A DNA stretch of 64,000 bases from Dioscorea cayenensis subsp. rotundata (taxonomy: Eukaryota > Streptophyta > Magnoliopsida > Dioscoreales > Dioscoreaceae), in NCBI RefSeq assembly GCF_009730915.1, contig NC_052477.1:2063699-2127698 (forward strand), given 5' to 3'. Below the pieces are notes generated by a model that made no database searches, was not told where the DNA came from, and saw nothing but the letters and a program-made list of their open reading frames with translations. Below, piece after piece: positions 35,426 to 47,256 of this stretch (position 1 is its first letter; each line of letters opens with the position of its first letter). The position numbers and the translations under genes were made by a program.

Positions 35426-36658
35426 ATAGGAAAGAAATTTATGGAAACTCAAATGTTCTCTAGTGGGAACTAACCAAACCATATATATGAAAAAACTTAC
35501 AAATTAAAGCTTCATTTTTCCATCATCATCATCATCATCACCATCATCACCATCATCCATTCCAGTAGCACACACATTCATACTGTCATTTGCACAGTCA
35601 CCATCATCATCCATTTTACATGCATTCTTTTTTCCAAATCTTCAATTTGTTTCACTACAGCTTAATACTTGAAACAAATTAGGATCATTGTATCATTTGA
35701 ACAAATTTGGATCTAGTTATTTTAACAAACAACATATGTGCATGCCTTTTAATACTTTAAACAAATCAAAACTCTATCATGTGAGAAATTTATGAGTATA
35801 CAATATGAAATACAAAAAAAAAAGCAAGAGAATTAGAGGCTCACAAAGGACCAAGATTAACATCCAGCAAAAAAAAAAGAAAGAAAAAAAACTATGATTT
35901 CTAGACAAACTCATCATGAAAATCCCCCAATAGATATAAGAGATGACAAACCTTTTTTAATTCGATGGAAGCCAAGTTGGAGAATTTGAAACACTTCTCC
36001 AGAGATAAGATGCTGATCAATGAGTGATTGCCTCCACATTACATGTATCAATGGTAGCCATCTCTTCTCATCGGTGAAATGAGAAAGATAGGCTTTTTAA
36101 TAAGTAAAGGATATATAAAGAATTATTGAAATAAGTGAAAGGCAAAATTAGTGTTTTATATCATTTAACAAAAATACAAACACCCACTCCCCCAAATTGG
36201 GGTGGGGGAGTGGGTTACGAGGGTTGAGGAGGGAGTGCCTTTCACCCCCTGTTACTCCCCCAACCAAACATGCACTACACCCCCTCACCTCTCTCCACTC
36301 CCCCAAATAAACATATAATAAACACTAAAAGCCTTGTGGGATCATATGCAAATTCTCCACTAGAAAATGTGAGTATACTAAAAGGTTTTCATGAAGGATG
36401 TTATTAGGAACAAGGTAGTTAAAACCGGCTCAGGCTTTGACCCGACCAAGCCCAGGGCTCAGGGGTCGATGGGTTTGACCAGGTCAAATAGGAGTTGAAT
36501 CGGAGTAAATAATAAAATATTAAAAAATATATAATAATTACTAATGATAAAAAATAATATAACATATATTTTAATAATTAAAAAGCACAATTAATTTAAT
36601 ATGAGATTTAAAATTAAAATTTTATATATTTTCTTTGATTTTAAAAAAATCTCGAAGA
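35426..36658. other. Intergenic stretch
   Basis: No gene is seen. The first 250 bases resemble 33620-33860 (CATCATCATCC, AGCACACACA and TTTTTCCAAATCTTC in the same order), so the hAT lies between two related copies. A GC-richer patch of C5 and G5 runs lies at 36180-36300. The stretch from about 36410 is copy A of a repeat that also occurs at 47990. Confidence 0.5.
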
Positions 36659-36667
36659 TAAATTTAA
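36410..36667. repeat. Copy A (left part) of a dispersed repeat, split by the 7.1 kb MULE
   Basis: Matches 47990-48200 in order (TCGATGGGTT, AATGATAAAAAATAATATAAC, TATTTTCTTTGATTTTAAA, GATAAATTTAA). It resumes at 43769 to about 43960, so the MULE interrupted it at TAAATTTAA. Confidence 0.7.
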
Positions 36668-36750
36668 GGAGTAATCACTGGGACGATCCCTATACTTTTC
36701 TCTCTCTTCCCTTTTGGTCCCCATACTCCAGATTATCCTTAGATGGTCCC

Positions 36751-38457
36751 TGTTAGATAATATCGCAAAATCAAATAACATTAAAAGGGTATGCGGAAGC
36801 AATAATATATTTGCGATATATATTCTAATTGTTTTAATGAGCACCGTAATTTAATTAAAAAAAAAGGACCTAGAAAATTACCTCTTAATGTTTTTCTTTC
36901 TTTTGATGCGCCGAACTTATCTCTCGGATTATCGTAGATCTCCTAGCGCCGAACGAAAGTTCCACGCCTCTAGATCACACGCCGGAATTAAGAGACAATC
37001 TCCTTTTCTTCTCCAAATAGCGGCTAGGGTTAGAGAGGAAGAGAGAGCTAGGGGATTTTCTCACCAGAGAATTAATTGAGTTAAGTCTATAGTTGGAGAG
37101 GAGTCATATTTATAGAAACTTCATAAAACATGATAAACATTATTCAATTATGAGTTCTATTCAAAATATGAACCTTCATAATATGATAAACATCATTCAA
37201 TTATGAAGTCCTATTCAAAATATGAACCTTCATAATATGATAAACATTACCATAGAAGTTCTATTAGAAATATGAGCCCTAATCTAACTAAAACCACTTT
37301 TATCTTTGAGTCCTCATAATTTTGATTATCCATTCGACTCCATCGAATTTAAATCAAAATTTAAACTTAAGATAAAAACCCTAAACTAATTTACAATTTC
37401 ACTCATCCCATGAAGTAAAATTATAAATTGACAATTTTACCCCTGTACTCAAAACGAGATTGATTCTTTATCCCTTTAAGCGTAACTCCCTAGGTTCGTT
37501 CCGATTGGCAATGGGAGGATACCAAAGGACATGGGTGCCACCTAGCCAGCCCCGTGGCCTCACGTCGTAGCCCAATTGAACACGAATGAATAGATCATTA
37601 CGAACATTTCCGATTATGATTACCATATGTGTATAAACCTTTTGTTCTTATATCCCAACTGAGTGAGAGTCATGGTAATTGTCAAACTCACTGAACTCGA
37701 TCACATGCAAATAACTATAGTAGGGTGAGATTACCAAACTACCCTTCGTGTCCCACACGATTAGTTTGACTACCTTGGCCAAGGTCTTCTAATCTCACAT
37801 ACTTATAGTCGCATAGGATACTGACTCGTTTACTTCCGAGAGAACGAATTCCTTTTTGGTGATCACTCACAACTGCTACCTGTCTGACATAGTCGCACTT
37901 CGAGGTCGGCCCTACCAAAAGGTGAACTGAGCCTAACAACTCTAGTAACAGACTAGACTCACAAGTACATTGTGATCATGATACCTCAGGTCTAAGGTCC
38001 ACTCATATGATCATAACCAACAATTCCAATCATTGACTGTCAAAGAGTAAAACCCATGTGATTGGATTGTTGCGAGTCATGTTCGAATACACCAATTCCC
38101 AATGATGCATTTATGGCATATGCTCCCACTATTCTATAGTGTTCAACTAGCACTCTTTGTCAAAGTATATGTCATACAAATCCTTATGAACCTTTAATGC
38201 CCAATTAAAGGTTCTCCGATTTGTGAACTATTTAAGTGTATAAGTACCAAACCCTTCTAGTGCTCTCCTCTTTATTCCACAAAGAGTAGAAGTTTTAACT
38301 TTATACACATGGACTATAATATTCAAAACTAATTATAATGCCATCACAAGATTTATATGAATATCAAAATAAATGCCTACTAAATAAGAATGTATAATAC
38401 AAATAAAATGCCCTAATACAAGTATCCTCGTTGGCATTCGAGGGCATAATCCTAACA
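36751..38457 (-). mobile_element. Solo LTR (probable Copia) nested in the MULE left TIR
   Basis: The insert begins TGTTAG and ends CTAACA, and is flanked by GGTCCC at 36745-36750 and 38458-38463; the unbroken right arm of the MULE has a single GGTCCC at the matching place. Read on the minus strand it starts TGTTAGGATTATGCCC. There is no coding region or second LTR. TG...CA ends and this length fit a solo LTR. The duplication measures 6 bp where 5 is usual, perhaps from a chance extra match. Confidence 0.7.
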
Positions 38458-38963
38458 GGTCCCCATACTTTTGAGAATGGAAAAAGTAAGTCCAACAGCA
38501 ACCGGTGTTAGAAATGCTGTTTATTTTAGCCAACGTGGCATTTCTAGTATTAAATTAAGAATAAACAAATGATTTTCCTGTGGGACAAAGATTAAAATAT
38601 AATTTCTTAACGGGTTTAGATCCGGCAACCCGCATCTGTTTTTAACCCTAATGGCCCACCTTTCCCTTCTCTTCACATTCGTTCAATTAGTGCTTCTGCA
38701 CCGCGCGTCTTCACTCTCACGATCATCATTGCTCTAGTTCCTCTCGCAGGCGTGTGATTGTGGACTCTTGACTGAACAATTACCCCCAATTGTTCCCACT
38801 GTCTATTTTCAGGTGAGGATTAGCTTCTTGCCATTAATTATGAGCATTCTAAGGGGAATCCTCATAACGAGGAAAACCATTTAGTGGTTGTTATCATGTT
38901 CAATGGAAATCAAAGGACTCTATTTTTTTCTCAGTTTATGCAATTCCTAGGTTAGGAGTGGGT

Positions 38964-38966
<3 letters not shown>

Positions 38967-39003
<37 letters not shown>

Positions 39004-39005
39004 TT
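38967..39005. repeat. TTTA microsatellite
   Basis: About ten TTTA units in the 5' part of the MULE interior; a shorter run lies near 39322-39340. Confidence 0.8.
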
Positions 39006-39395
39006 TTCTATGTTTTTCGTGTTCTGCTGTAATTATTTTCATGTTTTTTCTATATAGTTACGGTATTTCTAGTCATTCTGTCATGCAAAGATTAAATTAT
39101 GTTGAAGAGGCCCTTGTATGTGTTCATTGTTGAAGAGCTTTGTTTCCACTCATTATTTAATTTATGGAATGCTAATTTTGTTCTTGTTTGTGATTGAAAT
39201 CAATGTCTTTTATCCACTTCATTATCTGTGTTAGCTGTCTTATTATAATTCTTTGTTGGTGAATTGTCAGTATTCTATCTAAACTAGAATATTTCATGCA
39301 TTTTCTCCTACTAAACTATCTTTATTTATTTATTTATTTCCATATTTCATGCATGCATTCATTTATAATTGAATATGGTTTACTTTTGGTATAGC

Positions 39396-42300
39396 ATGGC
39401 TACTTCTGATGCATATCTTATTAAGTATCACCATGGAGGAAGACTTTTAAGAGGAGAGAAATGTCACATATGTCAATGGAAGTGTTAATGAATTTGCAGT
39501 GGATCCTGACAAAATTTGTTACTGGGATCTATTAGGGGACGTGAAGGAACTAGGTTATGACATTGAGAAATGTGTGACCATGTCATGTGTGGATGATGGA
39601 GGGAAATTGTTACCTGTGCTAGATGAGATCACTCTATGCTAGATTTGGCTGAACAACTAAGCAAAAGAGGGGTTCTTGATATTTATGTAGAAATTGGGGA
39701 AAACAAGGTTGTAAAGAAGCTGCCAAAATCCTAATGTCTGTTCCGGAATTTATGAGGGATGGAAAGAATGCTGCAGATGGTGGAGAAATTAGTGATTGTA
39801 GTATTAAAGATATCAATGCTATAGATGGCCAGACTACAGGTGATGGAGACACAATTGCTGGAGAATGTAATAGACAAGGCATGCATCAAATGGAGCTCCC
39901 AAGAGTTCAAGTGCCTACTCAACAGAATGAGGATGTTGTGCAGAATGAGTCAGCTAAGCAGAATGAGTTGGCTGGTCATAATGTGGAGGCTGAGTAGAAT
40001 GAGGATACATAGATGAGTGACTCTAGCAAAGATGAGATAGAAGGGCTAGTGGGTGTTCAGTTTGAGAGTTGTAATTTAGATAAAGATGAGGAAACAATAG
40101 AGGCGAGGAATAAGGTCAGGAGGTATGTTCAGTTAAGGAATGCATTTACAGATGGGAATGATGAGGAAAATGCTAATTATGGAAATGCTAATGAGGAAGG
40201 GTGTCCTAATGATAACACTTTGGGGAATCAAATGGGGAATAATGGGAAAGTTCAGTGTCATGAGAGTGATTATTTGGATTCATCAGACCCTGGCAGTTAT
40301 GAAGATACGAGCGAAGGGTCATATGCAGATGATGCTAAAAGGCATAGGTCTAACAATAATTATTATGACCCCAATGTCCTGCTTGAAGATTTCTTCCTAC
40401 ACCTGAGGTTTGAAGACCTAAATTTGTTTAAACGTGAGCTTGTTCAGTTTTCCATCAAGAAAGGCTTTGAATTTCAATATGTAAAGAATGATAAAGTAAG
40501 GGTCAGGGCAAAATGCATTGCTAAGGGTTGTAAATGGTTGGTTTACTATGCATGGTATAGTGGGAAAAGGGTCTATGTTGTGAAGACATATGTAAGAGAG
40601 CACTCTTGCCTTTTGGGAACATCGAAGAATAGGAGGGTCACAGGAACTGTAATTGCCAACAAGTTCTTTGATGTGATATGCGGGATGCCATTTATAAGGC
40701 CCAGGCACTTGAAGACCCTTGTTAGAAAAGAGCTGGGTGTGTTCATCTCTTGTAAGGTGTGCAGGAATGCAAAAGCCATTGTCTTAAGAAAATTGGAAAA
40801 ATAGTACAAGGAGGATTTCAAGGTGCTTAATAATTATGCACTGGAGTTGAAAGAAGCTAATCCCGGGAGTAGTGTATCTATTGTATCCAAAAGACAAGAT
40901 GGTTTTGATTACCTTGTTTTTGAAAGGATATACATTTGTTTGTCACCAATTAAAGAAGACTTTTTGCAAGGTTGTAGGAATATTATAAGCCTTGACGGGT
41001 GCTTTATAAAGGGATTGATGAAGGGTCAACTGCTAGTGGCAGTAGGGAGGGATGGGAATAACCAGATGTTCCCTATAGCTTGGGCTATCGTTGACAAGGA
41101 GACAACTGAAACATGGGATTGGTTTCTTCAGCATTTAAGCTCTGATCTGCAACTTGGGGATGGCCTTGGGTGGTCCATCATTAGTGACATGCAAAAGGTA
41201 TGGAGTTTAACAAAGATTATATTTTTTTGGCATGATGTATTTATTTTGTTCTCATAATATACTGAATTATAAAGACCTAAATTTTGTCTTGTTATTTTCC
41301 TATTAACAAGGCCTTATCCATGCAGTGAGGGATCTCTTCCCTTTAATTGAACATAGGATGTGTGCTTGGCACATCTATGCAAGATGGGGCAAGAGACACC
41401 CTGGTAAAGAGATTTAATTACAATTCTGGAATGCTGCGAGGTCCACAAACAAAGTGGAAATGCTGATGCACTTAGATAGAATGAGAGGGTTGGAGGATGG
41501 GGCAAGTGTTGCAGATGATTTACTGGAGAACTGGCCTATCGAGGGCTGGTGTGTAGCATGTTTCAGTGATGTGGTGAAGTGTGAAGTGATTGATAATAAC
41601 ATGACTGAGACTTTTAATAGTGTGATGCTTGAAGCTAGGCACAAACCAATCATAACTATGCTAGAGGACATCAGACAATACTGCATGACAAGGATAGTAA
41701 TAAAAAAGGGCAATGCTGCTAAGTGGAAGAGTTCTTGTGGTCCTAGGATACTTGCAAGGATTGAAAACGAAAGAGCTAAAGTGGCAAATGGCAAGTAGAG
41801 TGGAATGGTGGAACAAAACATGAGGTTTTTTGGGACAATTTGTTACTGCATAGTAGAGAGGCCTATGTTGTAAGTTTGGAGAACCATAGTTGTTCTCGCG
41901 AGAGATGGGACAAGACCGGAATTCCATGTCAACATGGGCTAGTAGCACTTGCATTCCAAGGATTAGACCTACTCAATTATGTATTCAACTGGTTCAAGAA
42001 GGAAACATATCTCAAGGCATATCAATTCCCTATCAGCCCATTGAGAGGTAGAGACTTTTAGGCAATAAGTGAAGAAGGACCAATGTTACCTCCAATGACA
42101 AAGAGAATGCCTGGTCGTCCTACTACGAAAATAAGAAGGGAAGCAACGGAGCCAAGGAGCAGTAGTCAAACCAATCTTTCAAGGGGAGGCAGGGTTATGA
42201 CCTATAGCAAATGCCACGTTAGAGGACATAACAAGGCTCGGTGTCCACAAGTTGTTAATGTTGTAAGTTACTTATGGTAATTCAGTTATGCCATTAATAT

Positions 42301-42858
42301 AATACATTATGTTTTCCTTTGCTAATTAAAATGCATGTCCAACTATAGGGTGTCAACCTCCAAGCTGGCCCCCAAGTTGGCCATCAAGCTCACTCAGCTG
42401 CTGCAAGTGATCAACGCACTTCACATGATAATCAGGGAAAAAGGACAAAATCTTCTGCTGCTTACGGTCCAACAAAGACATTAAGGGTATGTACCTCTAT
42501 TTGTTAATTCTCATGACAATGCATACATGACCATCTTTCCTCATTTGAATGTAGGCTTCCAGTGGTCACTGTATTGTTGGGAGAGAATTATATGGTGCAT
42601 CATTCATCACCACTGATGAACTAATGGTGAATGTTGATTACCATTGTTTAAGCCCTATCTGATTAATATTATGGTTTACATTAAAGGTATGTGTTGTTTG
42701 TTGAATTTAATAAACAGGAATTCATGAGGATGATGTTCAGAGAACATAATGCAGAACTAGGACAACAGTCAAATGCTAACGATTTCCCAGTTTTTCCATC
42801 ACAAGCTAGCACAACAGCCCCTCCAGCTGAACAAACAGAACATGTGAATCTTGTATAA
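39396..42858 (+). pseudogene. MURA-type transposase of the 7.1 kb MULE, broken
   Basis: MULE transposases excise and reinsert the element. The N terminus reads MATSDAYLIKYHHGGRLL, then after a frame change YVNGSVNEFAVDPD and DVKELGYD. The MuDR zinc region (CIAKGCKWLVYYAW, VREHSC) precedes the core IISLDGCFIKGLMKGQLLVA with the first catalytic Asp, then SIISDMQK with the second. An intron starts at 41199, and LIHAVRDLFPLIEHRMCAWH follows. The SWIM region (WDKTGIPCQH), the RMPGRPTTK motif and a knuckle (KCHVRGHNKARC, first Cys replaced by Tyr) come next, with small 3' exons at about 42352-42487, 42555-42625 and 42718-42858. Stops at 39637, 40804, about 41418, 41798 and 42060 disable it. Confidence 0.85.
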
Positions 42859-43250
42859 CTACATGTCGGACTGGAGGGTTTTCAAGTACAAATGTTTTTT
42901 TTTATGGATCAAAACTCAAACTTCAACAATTATATCTGAAAAGTCATACTATGCAAGGATGGGTCTTTTTTTTTGTTAATTGTATGGTATAAATTGTATG
43001 TTATGTAAATACAATGTTGAAACAGGTTTTTGGTAAATTTCTCAAGTTTAAATGTCACTTGCTTTTGCAATTGTGGATATTTTATGTACGGTAGTGTTGT
43101 TCTTCTCAGTTTGTTATAAGTTGTGTGTATGTTACAGTTATCACAACGGAGAAAAAAGTTTTATGTGCAACGTGTATGTTACAGTTGAATGTATTTTTTT
43201 GAGAGATGGGATATGGCAATGAGAAGGTTTGTCCTACAACGTTGGGCACT

Positions 43251-43482
43251 GACGAGGTGCCAAAAGCCTTTCTCTTCCGGCATTGACCTACCCTTGTTAT
43301 GCGCTGACGTTGGGCACTGACAAGGTGTGTCACACTGGCAAATGAAGAAGGTGAAGCAACGTTTCCGACGAGGTGCCAAAAGCCTCTCTCTTCCAGCATT
43401 GGCCTACCCTTGTTGTGCACGAACATTGGGCACTGACGAGGTGCTTCACATCGGCAGACGAAGACGGTGGAGACTAGCCCAA
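43251..43482. repeat. 116 bp tandem duplication inside the MULE
   Basis: Two copies (43251-43366 and 43367-43482) each start GACGAGGTGCCAAAAGCCT and contain CTACCCTTGTT and TTGGGCACTGAC. It lies just inside the right inverted repeat. Confidence 0.85.
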
Positions 43483-43777
43483 TGAAGAAGAAGATGGGAT
43501 AAATAAGACGAATGCGGGTTGCCTGATCTAAACCCATTAAGAAATTATATTTTAATGTTTGTCCCACAGAAAAATCATTTGTTTATTCTTGATTTAATAC
43601 TGGAAATGCCACGTTGGCTAAAATAAATGACATTTTCTAACGCCGATTGCCCGTTGGACTTACCTTTTCCATTCTCAAAAGTATGGGGACCATTTGAGGG
43701 CAATATGGAGTGCGGGGATCAAAAGGTAAGAGAGAGAAAAGTACAGGGACTGTCCCAGTGATTAAACCTAAATTTAA

Positions 43778-43959
43778 TATTTAAAATTTTAGTTTTATTA
43801 TACTATCATTTATCATTGATTTTTAAAACAATATAAAATGTTAAAAAAAATCGTCTCCTTAGAGTCATAACATCGGGACAAACAAAAATAAAAAAAACCA
43901 CATGCTCTCGCCTTTCCTCCCTCTCTCTCTTTTGTCTTCTCCTTGACTTTCTTTTTCTC

Positions 43960-43990
<31 letters not shown>

Positions 43991-44622
43991 TCTTCTTCTT
44001 CTTCTTCTCCCTGACTTCTTTTTTTTATTTTAAAATTTTATTTTTTTCAATCCATTAATCGGGCTGGGTCAACTGGCCAGGTCACTCAGTTTTTTCCTGA
44101 CTTATTTTAAAGGTGAGTCAATGGGGGTAGCCGGATCGACCTCATGTGATGGGCCTATAATTCGAACTCTCACCACTTGTGAAGAGTTCTAATGGAGATT
44201 CGGCTATTAATAGACCACTTGGTCATTGGTAAAAATAAACGTTTGTTGTGGATTATATACAATTTTTGACAGGAGTTAGGGCGCAAAGTTTGGGATGTGG
44301 ATTTCGATCCGATTTTGTTTTAGCACTTTTTTTAATTATTTTTTTTATTTTTTTAATAATATTTCATCATAAAAAAATATCACATAATAAAAAAGCAACG
44401 AAAAAATCGTTTATCAGAAGAAGGATTAGGATTTCTGAATTTCAAAAAATAAAGGGACTTAAAGAGCCCAAAAAATAAGATAGTGGTCAAAAGGTAGAAT
44501 TTGTACTTGTTTAGGGACTAAAAAGATAATTTTATCCCAAAAAAAAAAATGATTCAAATATATATTCATGTGTGATGTGTCCATGTGTTACAAGTTCCAA
44601 CAATGTGGGGTGGGCAGTGTTT
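43778..44622. other. Intergenic stretch
   Basis: Begins with the right part of repeat copy A (to about 43960), then a CT-rich simple repeat (about 43965-44010). GC-richer text follows near 44050-44190 with no open gene. Nothing else is supported. Confidence 0.5.
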
Positions 44623-45784
44623 GGCTTTTCTTTTAAAATTAATTACTAAAATGGACATTTCTACTATTATTTATCAAAATGGGAATTTTATAATATTAAA
44701 TTTTAACTTTTTTAATAGTTGTGAGTTGCACTAGTTTTTTAATATTAAAATTTTATTTTTTAAAAAAAAAACTGCAAATCTCATTAGTTTTTTAATATTA
44801 AAATTTATTTTTTTAAAACTGGGATGAGTCCTAGTAGTTTTTTAATTAAAAACAATTTTACACTAAAACCATTATAATTTCATAAAATTTTTTTATAACT
44901 AGTTTTATTCCCACGTCTACTTTTACTGATTCTACTTTCACTAATTCTAGCAGATAAAAATTATTGGTAATATTTGGTCAAAAGTTTAAAAGATAAAAAT
45001 TGTTGTGGTTAAAACTTTTTATATACATAAAAATTACAATTATCTCCAATATTAGAATTGTCAAAGATGTAATTGTTAGGGTAGATGGAGAGTATTATTG
45101 GGGGTTGATGCGATGAATTATTGGTGGAAGTGGCACCTACCCCATTCACATGAGTCATTTGATCAAATTGATCATAATCATCCATTTGTTAAGTGGAGGC
45201 TTAAAAATTATTTTCAATATTAGAATAGTCAAAGATATAATTGTTAGGTTAGGTGGAGAGTATTATTGGGGGATTGATGAGATGAATTATTGGTGGTAAA
45301 TGACATCTACCCCATTCACAAGAGCCATTAGATCAAATTAATCATAACCATTCATTTGTTAGGTGGACGCCTATATAAACCATCCAAGTCTTTTTTGTGA
45401 AAATACACAAGCATTGTTGTAAAATAGATCCATAAATATAGAGAAGTTCTCCGCTAAAATTTATTTTATTGGTTAGAATTAGTGAAAGTAGAATCAGTGA
45501 GAATAGAAGTGGGAATAAAATTAGTTATAAAAAATTTTATGAAATTAAAAGATTTTAATGTAAAATTGTTTTTAATTTAAAAAACTAATATGACCCAGTT
45601 TTAAAAAATAAATTTTAATATTAAAAAACTAGTGGGACTTAAAAAATAATAATAATTTAATATTAAAAAACTAGTGGAATCCATAACTATTAAAAAAATA
45701 AAAATGCCTATTTTGATAAATAATGGTAGAAATGTCTATTTTAATTTTTAATTTAAAAAAAAGCAATACTTTTAAATAAAAGCC
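44623..45784. mobile_element. Long-TIR foldback element
   Basis: Arms of about 330 bp (44623-44958 and 45455-45784) are inverted copies, both starting GGCTTTT. They share GACATTTCTAC, TTTTTTAATATTAAA and ATTCTACTTTCACTAATTCTA. Outer flanks GCAGTGTTT and GCTGGGTTG may be a decayed 9 bp duplication. The centre is a 168 bp tandem duplication. There is no coding region. Confidence 0.75.
45047..45382. repeat. 168 bp tandem duplication in the foldback centre
   Basis: Copies at 45047-45214 and from 45215 share CAATATTAGAAT, GGAGAGTATTATTGGGGG, GATGAATTATTGGTGG and CTACCCCATTCACA, with scattered substitutions. Confidence 0.85.
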
Positions 45785-46130
45785 GCTGGGTTGACATATA
45801 TATATATACACTATTTTTTAATTGAAATTACATAAATAGCCTTTAAAATAGATGATGTTATTGTGCTAGTATAATGATATTGATATAAAATACCTTTTGA
45901 TAATGATATAAAATACTTTTTCCATTTCAAAATTTAATTAAAATATATTAATATGGGTGGGCAGGGTTTTTAATTAGTTAATATTCATATATTGTGTAAT
46001 ATAAGGTGACACATTTGATGTTATTTATTGAAGAAAAATGAAATAAATACCTTTAACTCAGATGATGTTATTGTGTTAATAAGATTATTAGTTTGTCTTG
46101 TACTTGTTTTAGACAAGAATGTTACATTTA

Positions 46131-46396
46131 GGTAGAATACCCTATTTAGTCCCTCTAATATAGTCAGTCTACCCTCTTTGGTCCCTCTAATATGATTTAT
46201 CCCTGGGAGGTCCACTGTATTTAAATTTTTATGAAATATAAGTCCCTCTCTAATATAATTTTTTTCCTAGAAGATCTTTATGAGGACTTACATTTCTCAA
46301 AAATTAATATGCATAGACCTCCTAGGGACAAATTATATTAGAGGGACTAAAGGGGCAGACTGACTATATTAGAGAAACTAAATAGGGTATTCTACC
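46131..46396. mobile_element. 266 bp Mutator-type MITE
   Basis: Perfect 9 bp duplication TTACATTTA at 46122-46130 and 46397-46405. Terminal inverted repeats begin GGTAGAATACCCTATTTAGT on both ends and continue through a TAATATAGTCAGTCT stretch for roughly 80 bp. No coding capacity. Confidence 0.9.
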
Positions 46397-46421
46397 TTAC
46401 ATTTATAAAATATGATTTATG

Positions 46422-46736
46422 ATGGATAACGAATTTTTTTTTTAACTCATTTTCTTTTAGGGGATGTGACATTGACGAGATGGAAATGAGGATGGTCTTG
46501 GTTGGTCTGACAAAAGATTTTTGTATTTAATTTAGGTTAGTAGCAAGTTATGGAAAAGGCGCAACAACTTTTGAATTTAGTCCAAAAAGTTGTTGCGTCT
46601 TTTCCATAACTTGTAGACTAACTTACATTAAATACAAAGATTTTTTATCAAACCAACCAAGACCCTCATCATTTCCATCTCGTCAATGTCACATCCCCTA
46701 AAAAATAAATGAGTTTTAAAAAAAATTATTATCCAT
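46422..46736. repeat. Long near-perfect hairpin (about 150 bp arms, 11-base loop)
   Basis: The left arm 46422-46572 and right arm about 46583-46736 are complementary with few mismatches, around the loop GAATTTAGTCC. Shared text includes GCGCAACAACTTTT, AAGTTATGGAAAA, GGGGATGTGACATTGACGAG. A third, diverged copy of the right arm follows directly at about 46760-46905. Such hairpins in transcribed DNA can be processed to small RNAs; no promoter evidence was found. Confidence 0.85.
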
Positions 46737-47016
46737 GTCATACTAAATCAAAAGTGACTGTGCATTTTCCATAACTTGCAAACCAACCTACATTAAATAC
46801 AAAAATCTTTTGTCAACCAACTTCAACCCTTCTCATATCCATCTCATCAATGTCACATCCCCTAAAAAAATGAGTTTTTTTAAAAAAAAATTCGTTATCC
46901 ATCTCATCAACGTCACATCCACTAAAAGGAAAATCATACTCTACAAAAAACCAACAAAGCAACAAGAACCCATCTCATCTCCATCTCGTCAACGTTACAT
47001 CCTTCAAAAAAAAGAG

Positions 47017-47184
47017 TTAAAACTGCAGCTCCAACTAAAGGGCCTCAGCCGCATGCTAGTCCATAATTATTTTGGTAATCCTTGGGCTACTATTTTCTTT
47101 ATAGCAACAGCAGTTTTTCTTCTTGCCTTGGCAATTTTGCAGACTGTATTTACTATTCTGCCATTTGCTAAACCTCATACTTGA
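47017..47184 (+). pseudogene. DUF247 protein, C-terminal fragment
   Basis: The frame reads GLSRMLVHNYFGNPWATIFF then a hydrophobic helix ending LQTVFTILPF and a stop. NYF-x-NPWA followed by one membrane segment and LQT is the C terminus of plant DUF247 proteins, a large family of unknown function with a single C-terminal membrane anchor. The rest of the roughly 400-residue protein is missing, and the sequence upstream is transposon-like, so this is a fragment, possibly captured or left by decay. Confidence 0.65.
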
Positions 47185-47256
47185 GATCTTTTAGTTATTC
47201 TTTAACTTTTAATGGTGTTTTTTTTTTTATATACAGGTCATTGAGGGTATTGGCCT

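Larger units (their letters stand above)
36668..43768 (+). mobile_element. MuDR-type Mutator element with nested solo LTR
   Basis: A 7101 bp element with a perfect 9 bp duplication TAAATTTAA at 36659-36667 and 43769-43777. Inverted repeats of about 255 bp begin GGAGTAATCACTGGGAC (left) and, reversed, GGTTTAATCACTGGGAC (right). They extend inward to ATGCGGGTTGCC near 43512 and its mirror near 38634. The left repeat is split by a 1707 bp insertion. The interior holds a decayed transposase gene on the plus strand. High similarity between the arms and the perfect duplication suggest a younger insertion than the KI-MULE. Confidence 0.92.

Noticed and set aside
43106..43567. 153-residue minus-strand open frame
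   Set aside because: It reads through the 116 bp tandem duplication and the MULE inverted repeat; repeated protein text is a by-product.
44300..44480. 76-residue basic open frame
   Set aside because: Built from A- and T-rich simple sequence (KKISHNKKATKK); no family signal.
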